A stretch of 64,000 nucleotides of DNA from Brachionus manjavacas. Taxonomy: Eukaryota; Rotifera; Eurotatoria; Ploima; Brachionidae. Positions 36,081 to 47,905 of this stretch are shown in pieces. A program made the translations under genes and the position numbers. The stretch spans positions 5,146,001-5,210,000 of the forward strand of contig JAHQIY010000002.1 in the NCBI GenBank assembly GCA_019054805.1. The letters run 5' to 3'. Under the pieces are notes generated by a model that worked only from the letters and a program-made list of their open reading frames with translations, was not told the origin of the DNA and made no database searches. Within the stretch, counting starts at the first letter, position 1. Each line of letters opens with the position of its first letter.

Positions 36081-36787
36081 GAAATTTTTTCTGATCCAAA
36101 TTTTGCCATTTTAAAGCTTAAAAATAAATCGTTTAAAGATTATTAATTTTTTTAAAAACCTCCTGGATTACACTTCGCTTAGCATTATTTAATTGTGCGA
36201 AAATGATACAGAATTATTAATAAATATTTTTTGGATACACCTTAAGGGCCATTTTTAATTTTTTTCCAAATTAAGTCATTTCAATTTTTTGACTTTTTTT
36301 ATTATATTAGCCTCCCTAGATTGCAGCTGTAACAAAACAAGAAAATTTTTAATTATAGCTGATTTTGATAATTTAATATATTAGTAAAGAAGTAATCAAC
36401 TTGTTATAATTTTTATATATTTTACTTTATTTTAAATTAATTTGATAAAAACTATTAGTCAAAAAATTTCAAGAGTAAATATATTTCAAATAGAAATTTT
36501 AAATAAAAACATTTCAAAATCGCTTCAAGGATTCAAAAACTTATTGAGAAGTTGAATTGCTCTGAATATTTATAGTAGGTATAACTCTAGCTTTAACCCA
36601 TGACAGTCAATTTTTACTTTTGATAAAGCTATGTCTTTATTTTTGATAATAAAATCCTCCATCACACTGGCAATTATTAGTAGCTATAGTTAATTTGAAA
36701 TTTTCCTTTTTTTTCAACTTAACAAATAAATTTAAAGCTCGTAGATTTTTTGTCTCTATTCGAATGTAATTTACTCACTCTTTTTAA
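36081..36787. other. 3' flank of the mucin-like gene
   Basis: Intergenic. A stretch at 36596-36680 is less AT-rich but has no open frame. Confidence 0.4.
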
Positions 36788-36909
36788 TGAGCATTATATC
36801 AGCACTAATTTTTTTATTTGACAATCTCGATATTGACGAAAAAGAAGATCAATTATCATTCGAATCAAATCAAGAAATGAATAATGACTTTTACTTAAAT
36901 TATCAATAA
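36788..36909 (+). CDS. short ORF upstream of LINE ORF1
   Basis: An ATG at 36788 gives 40 codons, MSIISALIFLFDNLDIDEKE and an acidic end, to TAA at 36907-36909. It precedes ORF1 by 18 bp. It could be the true beginning of the LINE ORF1, cut off by a mutation, or chance. No motif. Confidence 0.25.
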
Positions 36910-36927
36910 ATTTGAAATTTTGAATTT

Positions 36928-38271
36928 TTGTGCATAACTAACTGCTTATTCTCTCGCGTCAAAGTGCCGCCTAAACAAATTCCTGATCCATGTATTTGCA
37001 AGCATGCAATCAGGGTAAAAATAAATAAGAAAACCGGTGAAATTATTAATCGAACAACAATCCTCAAGTCTCTTATTAGCCTTGATTTGGAACTAACCGA
37101 ATCTATAGATACTGTTACCACGATTGGCAAAAATATCTGGTTTGTATCGTTCAAAGAAAGTTTTGACTATAAAGTTTTAATTGGAAAATGTTTACCGATT
37201 AACGAACACATTGTATCAATCAAAAACGCTGAGGAACCATTAAAAAATGAAAAAATTTTTACATTCAAATTTTACGGACTTAAACCAAACTTTGACAAGT
37301 ATTTGATTGAAAAACACCTCATTTCTGAGGGTGTCTTGTTAATGGAAATCGTCAATATTTATGATGAATTTATGAGCGAATCGGAATTTCGTCACATGAA
37401 AACTGGAACAGTCCGTGCCAAGCTGAAATTCAATGCTGTCCAAAATATAAAATACTATGAAATTGTGAAAAAAATTCCAAAAAATGCGTATATCCAAGGA
37501 CATCCAGTTTCGATTGAAAGAGTTGGAGAACCCCAATGTCGTTTTTGCCAAAGTACGGAACATAAAGTAATACACTGCAAACTCAAAGACCTAAAATGTG
37601 TCAAATGTAATGGACTTGGGCATACTGCACAAGAATGCAACCTAGCAAGACGAATTGCCAAGTCAAACGATGATCATCTATTTGATGATGGTGAAGGAGT
37701 TGAAATCTCAGTAGTTGACGAAATTGAACCCCAAATCAACAAAATTACATCCCAGTCTAGTAATTTGAACAACAAAAACGACCAAAACACACAAATAATG
37801 ACGAATGTGGACACAAATGGTGACGAAGTTAATTATCAATCACGTCAATTTGGGAATAAACCCCCCTCCAATGAAAATTCCAGCTCAAACGGAATGCCAT
37901 TACCAAATATTCAAACGCCATTTGGACACAATCCTTTGGGACAATTACCTACAATTAATACTCCAAATAAGGCACCTGACCTTTTTAATTTTCCAGCAAT
38001 TAATTTCCCAATCCGACCTAGCCCAACACGTCTGTTAAGCGCTCCAATGATTTCAAGATTATCAAAGCCGGCTAAGACAAATCGGACTCGAAAGCTTGGC
38101 CAAAAGTCCACTCCGGAAAGTGTCACTGGGAAAAAGGCTCGGACTAGCAGGAAAAATAAAAAAAACACCAAAAACAAAGAAAACGAAGAAAGTATGGACT
38201 TTACGGACAAGGAAATCGAATCAGAAGCCTCAAAACTTCTCAATCTCAGTTCAAGCAAGCCAAATTCTTAA
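36928..38271 (+). CDS. LINE family 1 ORF1, nucleic-acid-binding Gag-like protein with two CCHC knuckles
   Basis: A 447-codon open frame that has no ATG before codon 138, so the start is lost, non-ATG, or upstream across a mutation. The N-terminal two thirds resemble the RRM-like Gag region of Jockey/CR1-type elements. Two zinc knuckles of the form CX2CX4HX4C follow: CRFCQSTEHKVIHC and CVKCNGLGHTAQEC. The C-terminal third is Asn/Pro-rich, then strongly basic (KKNTKNKENEE). It lies 67 bp ahead of ORF2 of the same element. By family knowledge it coats the LINE RNA and chaperones it to the target. The long intact frame suggests limited age. Confidence 0.8.
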   Translation: MCITNCLFSRVKVPPKQIPDPCICKHAIRVKINKKTGEIINRTTILKSLISLDLELTESIDTVTTIGKNIWFVSFKESFDYKVLIGKCLPINEHIVSIKNAEEPLKNEKIFTFKFYGLKPNFDKYLIEKHLISEGVLLMEIVNIYDEFMSESEFRHMKTGTVRAKLKFNAVQNIKYYEIVKKIPKNAYIQGHPVSIERVGEPQCRFCQSTEHKVIHCKLKDLKCVKCNGLGHTAQECNLARRIAKSNDDHLFDDGEGVEISVVDEIEPQINKITSQSSNLNNKNDQNTQIMTNVDTNGDEVNYQSRQFGNKPPSNENSSSNGMPLPNIQTPFGHNPLGQLPTINTPNKAPDLFNFPAINFPIRPSPTRLLSAPMISRLSKPAKTNRTRKLGQKSTPESVTGKKARTSRKNKKNTKNKENEESMDFTDKEIESEASKLLNLSSSKPNS

Positions 38272-38338
38272 TTAATTTCAATTTTTCTTATTAAATCTTA
38301 TTTACTTATTTATTATTTTTTTATTAAATTTTTATAAA

Positions 38339-41145
38339 ATGTCTAAAAAAAACCTTAAAACGCCTGTTCTTAAAATTGTCCATTGGAACTGCAATTCACT
38401 GTCCAACAAAAAGAACTTCTTGAGCTTCTTATTATTAAACACCAACCCGACATAGTCATGCTAAATGAAATTAAGTTAGATAAACAAAAAGCAAATAGTT
38501 TACTCAATATCAGGGATTATCTGAGCATACACAAATGTAGAAATTCTAGAGGGGGTGGGGTTGCAATATTAATAAAAAATAATGTTGAGTTTAATGAATT
38601 GGTAGAACTCGATTCACTAAACTTTGAAATAATTGGAATCAAAGTCCCGGTAAAAATTGATCCCTAAGGAAAAACATTAACTTAATAAGTATCTACCAGC
38701 CACCAAATCACAAAAATCTATTAGACCCTAGTATATTCGAATATATTGAGAAACACTTCGATTACTTCGTAATTGGTGGTGATTTAAACTCGAAGCTAAG
38801 TAGTCTAGGTAACAAAACTAATGATAATGGTAAAATTTTGGAAGATATTTTAGAAGACCCACGTTTTCTAATAGTGAATGACGACTGTCCTACCTTTACA
38901 CTTAGTCATCGTGATTACTCCTCTGTTTTAGACCTCTTCATACTAAGCAGTAATTTAGGCTCACATTTTTATTTTTTTCGGGTAATAGACGATGACTTGC
39001 TAAGCGATCATTTTCCTATTGAGCTTGAACTTGGATTTGAGCTACTGAAAATTGAAAGTAATCACAGATCTACTCTCAATTACAGGAAAGCTAACTGGGA
39101 AATATTTAAAAGAAGTCTGGACTCTTGTGTTTTTGACTTGCTATCAGGTGACATAAATCACATTAACAGTCAAATTTCTACTCAAATACTAGAAGCAGCA
39201 AATTCTGCAATTCCTATATTTCCACCAAAAAAATTTTAAAAAATCACTTCCGGCCTACATAGTAGAGCTAATTTCCAAACCCAAAGTGTTAAAAAAAGTC
39301 AAAAACAAGATAAGGTTAACCAGGGGGGAGTGTAATAAGCTTACTAATAAAATCAGATTTGAAATAGAAAAATTCAAAAGCGAGAATTGGGATACATTTC
39401 TTAAGTCTCTTGGGCCTAATCCAAACTCTTCCCGTCCTTTTTGGAAAAAAGTTAATTCGTTTAAAAAAAACTTCTCCGGCAATGTTATCCCCAAACTGGT
39501 CCTCAATTCAAAAGAGTTTAACACAGATTCCGAAAAAGGTACACTTTTTAAAGAGATTATTGGAGAAACCTTTACTCAAGAAAGAAATGGTTCCTTCGAC
39601 AATAACTTTCGAGACATGGTCGAAGATTTTACATCAAGTAAGGATTATCTGAAAGGCAATCATTATTTGAATGCCGAAAAGTCTTTTCCTAAAATCACAA
39701 TTGAAGAGCTAAAAAAAAGCATTAGAAAACTAAAAGACGAGTCAGCCCCTGGACCTGACAACTTATGTAACCGTATGTTGAAAAATCTCTCTGACCCGTT
39801 CATAATCGGTCTAGCGATTTTTTTCAACCTCTGTCTAGCTACATCCGAAATCCCAGATGCTTGGAAAACATCTAAAATAACAATGATCCCCAAAAAAAAA
39901 GTTAGTTCTGACCCGTCTAAATACCGCCCAATTAGTGTCACTAGCTGTCTTGGAAAAGTTCTTGAAAGGATTATTACAAGTAGGCTTTACAATTTCCTTG
40001 AAAACAAGAGTCTTATCTGCAAGGAACAGTCTGGCTTTAGGCAGCATCGACGTACCTCCGACAATTTGGTGTTTTTAACTCAAAAGGTCTCTGAAACTTT
40101 AGTTAGAAAGAAAAAAGTATGTTCCCTCTTCTTCGACATCTCTAAGGCGTTTGACAAGGTATGGCACAGTGGATTAATTTACAAACTTACCTAAATTGGG
40201 GCCCCTCTCTACATTCTGGAGTGGGTGGTTAACTTTTTAAAAAATCGAAGTTTTTTTGTGAAAGTAAATAACTTTGTCTCGGATTCAGGTTCCATAGATA
40301 CTGGAGTTCCCCAGGGTGCAGTCATTAGTCCTTTACTCTTTACTATTTTTATTAATGATATCCCCAAGCAGGACCAAAAAAACCACTCATATTCCTTGTT
40401 ATTTGCCGATGACCTGGTGACCTTTTTTGTTTTTAAAAAGTATGGGAACATTACTAACATTATAAATAACTATCTTAAAAAATTGCAGCTGTGGTTACAA
40501 AAATGGAGGCTAAAGATGTCCCCAGAAAAATGTAGCTACATTCTTTACTCTGGTAATCAGTCAAAAAACATTAAGCTAAGTCTAAAACTATTTGGAAAAC
40601 AAATACCCTACACTGACTCCCCAGTCTTCCTTGGAATAAAATTTGACCAAAGTCTTTGTTTCAACTCCCAGGTTGAACTCATTCGTTCTAGATGTCATGA
40701 TCGCGTAAATTTAATTAAAATTTTGTCACACAGATCGTGGAAGTTAAATAAAAAAACCTTAATTGGAGTCTATAATGCACTTGTAGGTTCCATTATAGAC
40801 TATAGTTTTTTCATCTTATCCCGTGTCTCCCAGACAAACATTCAAAAACTGCAAGTAATTCAAAATACATGTTTTAAATCAAACTATCACTTACCTTATG
40901 ACACACCTTCTATCCAACTTTCTGGCCTTCTCAAGGACCAAAAGGTTGATAGAATTGAGTCTAAACTCAGAATTCTGCTCGAAAATTACATAAAAAAAAG
41001 TTTAATATGTGAAAACACACTCATTACTTCACTCATACAGGATTATATTGATGTTTTTGTTGAAAGCTCAAGAAGTTCTGAACTTAAAACCCTTCTTTGT
41101 AAAGTCTCAAATGAGCTATTTCAATGGACAACTGTTTTTCTGTAA
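38339..41145 (+). pseudogene. LINE family 1 ORF2, endonuclease plus reverse transcriptase, broken
   Basis: Starts at ATG 38339 (MSKKNLK..IVHWNCNSLSNK). The apurinic-type endonuclease shows the WNCNSL start, MLNEIKL, RGGGVAI, GGDLN and SDHFPI. The reverse transcriptase shows SAPGPD, IPKKK, YRPISVTSCLGKVLERII, EQSGFR, FFDISKAFDKVWH, GVPQGAVISPLLF and catalytic LLFADDL, then the thumb and a Cys-poor C-terminus ending at 41145. Breaks: frameshifts near 38410, 38665 and 39235, and an in-frame TAA at 40192-40194 inside the RT. All key catalytic motifs are still readable, so this is a recently disabled copy. RT sequence style is Jockey/CR1-like; exact clade needs a phylogeny. The 3' end is near 41315, with a short AAC repeat. 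Confidence 0.9.
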
Positions 41146-41321
41146 CATTTCCGTTTTCTTTTTCAACTTCTAATGTCATTTTATTAATTTAATTAATTCA
41201 ACACAACTTTTTATATGGACACTTTTTTGAAATTTTAAATACCAAAGGCGAAAGGAGTTCCATTACTCAAAGCCTTTATTTCTTTTGAAATATTAAATAA
41301 ACTATTAACAACAACAACGAT

Positions 41322-41640
41322 GAACAAAAAACTTAAAATTCTCCCCTTAAACATACGCTCAATTGTAAATACAAGTAAAATTATCCTTTTAACAAACCTA
41401 ATAAACAAATCAAATCACGATATAATCAGCTTGAATGAAACGTAATAAAAACCGAACAAAAGATTCTTTCTAAACGGTTACCAAGTCTTTAGATCAGACA
41501 AAATCGTCCTGGTGGTGGAGCTGCTCTATGTGTTAAATAATCATTCCTCACAAATCAATTAGAAATCTAAAATAAAATCATACATGAGAATGCAGTCGGA
41601 ATTGAGCTAAAATTAACCTTTATTTTTTATTAATAGGTAT
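41322..41640 (+). pseudogene. LINE family 3, endonuclease start
   Basis: ATG at 41324 begins MNKKLKILPLNIRSIVNTSK, then NHDIISLNET and a frameshifted RPGGGAALCV and ENAVGIELKLTF. This is the first half of an apurinic-type LINE endonuclease, on +. It begins a few bases after the tail of LINE family 1. Its second half resumes at about 44965 after a 3.3 kb interruption by other elements. Confidence 0.65.
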
Positions 41641-41821
41641 TTTTATTTAAAATTAATTTAAAAAGACTTCGAGCTAACATTCGAAAATAGCGCATACTGC
41701 ACAAACGAAATGAAGCTCTTTCTGCCCAGTTAAAACAATAATAAAAACAAACAAACATATTTTAAATTACAAAATTAAAAATAATTTTTTTTTTTTTTTT
41801 TTTTTTTTTAATACATAAATA

Positions 41822-43063
41822 AGGTGCCCCAAGTCATAAACACTAGTTTTGGATTTAAAATTTTTAGCTTTTCCAAAAATTTGAAATCTAATGTAATTTT
41901 GTGCGTAGAACTCGAATCTGAAATCATTTTTTTCATATGTCATCTTATTTTTGCTGAATTGCATGAAATAAAAAACAAATTTAGTGCATAAGTTTGAACT
42001 GATTTTTTCGAAAAATTAAACTGACTTTGAAACTTAATTTTTTTTTCTTCAGATAGTAGAGGAAATGTACTTTCTAATCTTGTGTATTTTTTTTCACCCA
42101 TTCAATAAAAATCCCTAACAATTTAAACGCAAAGTTTTGAAAAAATTCGATGATTTAGCATTTTTGGCGTTTTATTTCTCCCGTAAAATTATTTCAAAAT
42201 AGATAATTTTTTTTTATTTAAGAGAACTAAGTCTCCTCTATAGAAATAGATGGGGGTTTGTTGATATCTTGTCTTAAAAGCATTCTATTTAAAATCAGTA
42301 AAATATTAAAAAAAAATGAAAAAGATTTCAACAAGTTCTTAGACTTAATTTTATAGGCCATAAATGAATACATAAATATAGATTTGAATATTAAGCTATG
42401 GAATAGATTCTGGAGAGCTTTGGAAAATCAAAGTGGTGCAAGCTATCAAAATGTCTTAGAAAAGCTATTTGGAGCAAAATCGAGTAGTAAAGTTATTTCT
42501 CATAAAAAAAGCAAAGATTTTAATACATTAAAATATTCAGAACAATAAATTTCCTATATGAATCTATCTAAAAACTTTATATTTATTACATAGGTATCTT
42601 TAAATGCTTGAATTTTACTAAATAGACAATATTATCCGAAAAGCCCACCTATTCCTATTTCTTAATAAATTAGCTTTAATTTAAGCCCAAAATCACCCTA
42701 CTTGAAAAAAGTCTTAAATACGAAATAAAATTTAAAGGCATATTTAAAAAAAAAAAAACATTTTTTTCTAAAAATCGCCAAAAAAAAGGGAAAATAAACT
42801 AATGGATGAAAAAAAACGACTAATCCGAGTAAATTTAGGGTAAATCTTCATAAAAAAAAAAAAAAAGTAGATTTCTATATGCTTCACATTTTATGAAACA
42901 GAACGTTTTTTTGAACCCCCCCCCTGGAACTCGGGTATAAGATATAAGAACTCAACTTTTTCACTAATAAAATCGAATTCTGCGTCATAATTAACCTAAA
43001 AAAAGTTTTTGGAGTGAATTTTTGATAATCCTAGCTAACTAGTGTTTATGATTTGGGGCACCT
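41822..43063. mobile_element. TA-flanked element with 27-bp terminal inverted repeats
   Basis: The left end AGGTGCCCCAAGTCATAAAC continues to ACTAGTT. The right end is the reverse complement with a single mismatch (AAATCAT for AAGTCAT). A TA dinucleotide lies directly outside both ends (41820-41821, 43064-43065), as for Tc1/mariner-type insertions. Length 1242 bp. No transposase frame survives. A short coding-like stretch at about 42390-42540 (WRALENQSGASYQNVLEKLF) resembles the region between endonuclease and RT of a LINE and may be trapped debris. Confidence 0.7.
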
Positions 43064-43399
43064 TACTTCTTTTTTATTTTTACTAACGACATTAGTCTTT
43101 GAATCCTGTTCTCATTTCAGATCTTAAAAAAGCTAAGAATCAAATACAAACTAATTAGAACAGTACACGCATACGCAATTCGAATTATAGAGAAAAATGC
43201 TCCTACCGGAGTAGAGGTTACCGATACTTAAGCTGTGTTTTCAGACCACGAACCACTACATTCCTCGACAGGTAGCTTAATGAAACTGTTTTTAAAGGAG
43301 ACATATTTTAACATATATATATCACTCATTTGTAAGAATCTTTTATTAAACAAAATGTTACTAGCTGGGAAGAGCCTCCTAGTTGGTGTTCCCATCTTA

Positions 43400-44990
43400 A
43401 CTTATAGATACACCTAATAGTTCTTTTTTGAATTGTTTGAATAAGTTTTAGGTTGGTCTTAGAAATACATGCTACGGCAAAGAAAGAGTAATCAAACATG
43501 GAACCAATTTAGGCTCTATTTAGATACTCGTGAGGGTAGTTTTTTTTAGGTGCCAAAAGCTGTGAGCAAAAATTTTGATTATGTTGAGCCTTTTTAGGGC
43601 TCTTACTCTTAAGCTTTGAAATTGCTTATTAAAACATAAGTACTCATCGAAAGTCACTCCTAAAAAGAGAGGATTATAAGGTATCAGGTCACCAGACAAT
43701 CTAAAATCAATTTTTACTCTACCTCGACCACCTTCTGAAAAAATAGTATAGCAACATTTTGAGGCATTCATTTTCAGACGCCAAGCAGGCAATCAATTTA
43801 TTAGCCCACTTAGGTACTTTTAAATTACTTTGATGACTTATCCTGTCTTTTTTTTAAAGTAAAATATCGCCCCCAGGTTATCAGCAAAAAGTGCTGAGTA
43901 ACTAAAGTGCTTCGAGTTTGAGAGGTGAATATCACCTATGTACACTAAAAAAAAGCAGTGGACCTAAAACTGATCCTTACAAGTAATAGGATACATCCTG
44001 CTAAACTTATTATTAATCTTGACTTTAAAAAATCTGCCCGATAAAAAGTTCTTAATGAACCTGAATAGATATATAGGTACACCCAGGTAGACTAGTTAAT
44101 AGATTAGTCCAGCATGCCAGACTTTATCAAAGGCTTTTAAAATATCAAAAAAGATACCACATACCTTGTTGCCATTATGTTTATTTATTCGCTCTTGTAT
44201 CTTTTGGGTCATGAATAAAAGATTATTAGCGGAGCCTCTATTATTTCTAAATCCAGACTGCTCATCAATAATGAGTTTTTTACTTTCTAAAAAGTAATAT
44301 TAACGATTTCTGATAACTCTTTCAGCTAGTTTACCAAGACAACTAAGAAGACTGATTCCTCTATAATCAACAGGATCAGTAGAGTAACCAGTCTTCTTTG
44401 GAATCATCCTAATCACTGCAATTTTCCAGAACTCAGGTATTCCGACAATTAAGGAGAGATTTATGAAATCAAGGAGGAGACTAACTGCCTTGAGTGAAAG
44501 CTTTTTGAGAAATCTATTGTGAATGCCATCTTCACTAGGCGAAAAGTCAACTTTTAATTTGTCAATAATGTTCACTAGCTCTAAAAATAAGACTCTTGAA
44601 AATTGGTCGTCACTGTAGTACAGCTTTAGAAGCAAACAAGTCTGCTTTATCTTCCTCAGAATCATAAATTCTTCCATCTTGCATAAGTTTCGGAATTCTT
44701 GTCCCTTTCTTTTGCGATCTTGCTCTATTTATAATTGCCCAAAAAGTGCTAGAAGAGGTGGGGTATGATTAAGTCGACTATTAATCTAGGGTAGCTTTTA
44801 AGCGTAGTGGCAGCAAATTTTGGTATCGCATTATTAGCCGAAGCTTTGATTAAGTTGATAAACTCCGTCAAGACTTTTAATGTCATTCCGATTTTCATTT
44901 TTGATTTCAGTTATCATTCCGTCTAATGTGCTTCCAACAATAAATCCTTCTTTAAATTTACAATCTATTCAAGTCCTTCGACAAAAATAA
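43400..44990 (-). pseudogene. LINE reverse transcriptase, degraded, minus strand
   Basis: Read on - from about 44990 to 43400, with several frameshifts: FSPSEDGIHNRFLKKL, IRMIPKKTGYSTDPVDYRGI, SLLSCLGKLAERVI, DEQSGFRNNRGSANNLLF, a broken FFDILKAFDKVWHAG, a damaged catalytic region, then RLKMNASKCCYTIF and FLGVTFDEYLCFN. This is the RT and thumb of a Jockey/CR1-type LINE. It is inserted in reverse orientation inside LINE family 3. The catalytic Asp-Asp block is not readable. Confidence 0.75.
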
Positions 44991-46108
44991 GCCCAGATTT
45001 TTTTCAACATATAAGTTTAAAATTTAAAAATTTCATAATCTTGGGTGACCTCAACGCAAAACATCAAATCTGGCACTGCTCTTCAACAAAACCAAAAGAC
45101 GAGATAATTAACAACTTAAAAAACCACCTAAACTTTCATATTCTAAACTTAGACACTATAATTGAGCTCTTCATCTGTTCGAATTCAATACTTAAGTTTT
45201 TCAACTCGTTCGAAGTCCTTGACGCTGAAATAGGTGACCACCTACCGACACTCACCTAATTTAATGTTATAGAGCCATTAAGAGAAAAAAGGAAAATTTC
45301 GAGAATCAATTGGGATAAATTTAACGATCACTTAACGAATTCTGTGCCAAATTAATTACCAATTATCGACGACGAAATCAAATTTAATCTAGAATTAGAT
45401 AAACTGCTTCCCGAGATTGAATTTCTGGATAAAATTCTCAAATGAAACCTACACGATTACCAACAAAAAATCGGCAATTGAAAAAATCACAGAATATTTG
45501 CTTAAACTGATAAATTTCAAACGAATCTGAGGCGACTTTCAAAAAATCCATACATTCATCAGAAAAATTAATTAACCAGTCCGACTCCAAGTGTTGGAAA
45601 CTTTTAAAAAATTTTGACGCTCATTCTTCAACTATTAACGCTAAAAACGGAAAAAAATTAATTTAAATAACATCAATGGATCAATTGTAACAGGTGACGA
45701 AGAAATCGCAGAAACATTGCTTTTAAAAGCTGTCAAATAATTATTTTCAAAAGATTACTTAATTTATTTAGGGAATTCATTAAAATAAGTTTCATTCCGA
45801 CGATATGGTAAAATTCAAAAATCATTTAAATGACTAGAGAAAATTATTAATACAAAAATTCAAAATTGGCTCGAACAGAACAATCTGCTCCCATCATGTC
45901 AATCTGGTTTCCGGAAGAAAATATCAACTTAAGATCACATCTTTCGACTTACTCAGTCGATAATAAATGAGTTTAGCAAAAAAACAATACACTGCAGCTG
46001 TCTTTTTTGATTTGGAAAAGGCATTTGATAAAGCGTGGCATGATGGGATAATTGAAAAATTTAAATCACTTGGCTTAAACAAATCTTTACTCGATTAGAT
46101 CACACAAT
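44965..46108 (+). pseudogene. LINE family 3, endonuclease end and reverse transcriptase start
   Basis: Continues the frame interrupted at 41640: SPDFFQHISLKFKNFIILGD, GDLNAKHQIWH, then GDHLPTLT, the closing motifs of the endonuclease. After about 500 bp of linker with many stops, 45840-46108 reads QNWLEQNNLLPSCQSGFRKK and DLEKAFDKAWHDGIIEKF, the RT palm entrance, and stops at the junction with a minus-strand fragment. The region between linker and palm appears deleted, since the IPKK/YRPIS block is missing. Confidence 0.7.
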
Positions 46109-46109
46109 T

Positions 46110-46400
46110 TTTACTAAACCCTAAATTTTACCAGTCGATTTAGTGAGGCCCATATTTCCACATCTCTAGACACCAATGTATTTCTAAGCATTCCTAGAAT
46201 TTGGTCAGCTTTTGATGCGGCATGAACCGACTGTGAGTTGAACTTAAAATCAGGCGTGACAATGATGCCCAGGCCACGTTCTTGCAGCTTAATGCGTGAG
46301 CCGTCCTTCTTTTTTAGCGTATACGATCTGGTTTTTGTTAAATGCTCGTTGCTACCGATATTCATGACCTCAAACTTGCTCTCGTTTGCTTCCATCAACC
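46110..46400 (-). pseudogene. CR1-like reverse transcriptase thumb fragment, minus strand
   Basis: An open 94-codon frame: ANESKFEVMNIGSNEHL, RGLGIIVTPDFKFNSQSVHA, ADQILGMLRNTLVSRDVEIW. This is the stretch after the RT palm in CR1/L2/Rex-type LINEs (N-x-x-K-C/F-xVM-IGS ... LGVIVTPDLKF ... ILG-L--RT---RD---W). It is more GC-rich than its surroundings, pointing to a different element family. Both ends are abrupt. Confidence 0.7.
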
Positions 46401-46426
46401 ATGTCCAACACCATTACAAAGTAACG

Positions 46427-47014
46427 TAACTTAATAATGAGCGTTTAAGGTAACAAGGAGTATAAAAAGCTGCCCCAATACGTTTTACGAGAAAATTTGA
46501 TAAACGGCCCCAAAGGAACTAATGTAAACATTACACATATCACAGGTTAATTTTAGTTTTTTCAACTAACTTTCACTGATTGAAGCTACTAAATATTACA
46601 TCAGACTTGTTTACGAAATGCTTCGGCATTCCAGTCAAAAAAGGATATCTACATTTGAAAATTCATCATGCCAGGGTTGTACTCTGTAGTTTTTAAAGCT
46701 TATTTCCTTACGAGGAGCATTAGCTTGGACAGATCGTTTGTCATTAAGCTGTTTAACAATACTGCAAATTATTGCTTGATTGAGAATGCTTCCGCAATTG
46801 AGACACGACTAGATGGTACAAGTGCCTCTCTCAATAAAAAAAATTAAATCAAGTGCATTTTGGATATGATTAATTTACCTATTTTAAGTATGATTGTCAA
46901 GCCCGTGTAATGTTTACATTAGTACCCTTGGGCCCGTCTATCCGATCTTCTCGTAAGACGTATTGGAGCAGCTATTTATGCTCCTTGTTAACTTAAACGC
47001 TCATGGTTAAGTTA
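46427..47014. mobile_element. inverted-repeat element with 110-bp arms
   Basis: The left arm starts TAACTTAATAATGAGCG (46427) and runs through AACAAGGAGTATAAA, CCAATACG and AACTAATGTAAACATTAC to about 46536. The right arm (46906-47014) is its reverse complement with about 15 differences over 110 bp. The interior of about 370 bp contains GGAGCATTAGCTTGG, close to the LINE end motif at 13749. No coding capacity and no obvious target-site duplication. Confidence 0.7.
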
Positions 47015-47055
47015 ATCAACTTTCCAGTGATATCGACAAAGATGTCGCTATATCA

Positions 47056-47345
47056 CAGCCCGTATAGCCGAATGGTTTGCGTGTTATTCATGTAAGCAGA
47101 GGATCGAGGGTTCAAAACCTGCTAAGGGTAAAAAAATCTTCAAAATATCTCTGCAATACGGGGCGAATGTTTAAACCTCTTTCATCATAAAAATAGGGGG
47201 ACCAGTTTCGACTGGGTAATAATTGCGGTGTAGATGATCAACTCGATGCAGTAGCCTCTGTGTCAGATCGGAGCCGTTGCTTAAAAAGGTACTTGAAAAG
47301 GAGATAAGCGCCTCCCCATTATCCACTAGGATAGAATAGAGACAA
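47056..47345 (+). repeat. tRNA-headed SINE candidate
   Basis: Begins GCCCGTATAGCCGAATGG (A box) and has GGGTTCAAAACC (B box) at about 47110. The outer seven bases can pair with TAAGGGT at about 47123-47129 at six of seven positions, so it derives from a tRNA, though the anticodon arm is poor. A tRNA-unrelated, GC-richer body follows to about 47345. Confidence 0.5.
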
Positions 47346-47905
47346 TTATTTTATTTATAAGTATGATTATAAAAAGTTGTAGATAAATACATTATAACTA
47401 TAAATAGACGAAATAAAGGACTATCTGGTTCACAACACTAACAGAAACAACTCAAAATACAAAACTCCATTCGATATTATACCTTCCCTGCCAAATACAT
47501 AGCTGAATTTGCTTAACAAATTATATAAAAAAAAAAAAAATATTAAATAATTTTTTTAATTAATCTAAATTTTGTAAAATTAAAATTGCTAACAAGAGGG
47601 CTGAAAATAAGGCTATGCCATTCGGAGCTGCCCTGGAAATTCCCCTTTCCTAAATTATCTTTTAAATAAATAAATAAATATAAATTGACGAACATTTTTT
47701 GAAAATTTGTAATAGAATAATTGTAAAGAATCATTTAAAAATAAAAAAACGCTTATATCCTTTTGATCACTGTTATTAACTAATTTTTTTACAACTTAAG
47801 ATGTATTTAAAAAATAATTAGAGATCTGACAACAAAATTTTTAAATAAAAAGATCTCACAAAATTCATAATATCACATAATGTCTGATGATGAAAGATAT
47901 GTTAA

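Noticed and set aside
36903..38258. Minus-strand frames opposite LINE ORF1
   Set aside because: Shadows of the plus-strand ORF1, which has the zinc knuckles.
43235..43417. 60-codon plus-strand frame containing FSDHEPLHSSTGS
   Set aside because: A vague resemblance to the end of a LINE endonuclease, but too short and isolated between two elements to assign.
47056..47130. Functional tRNA gene
   Set aside because: Acceptor stem pairs at six of seven positions, but T-arm and anticodon arm are defective; a SINE head is more likely.
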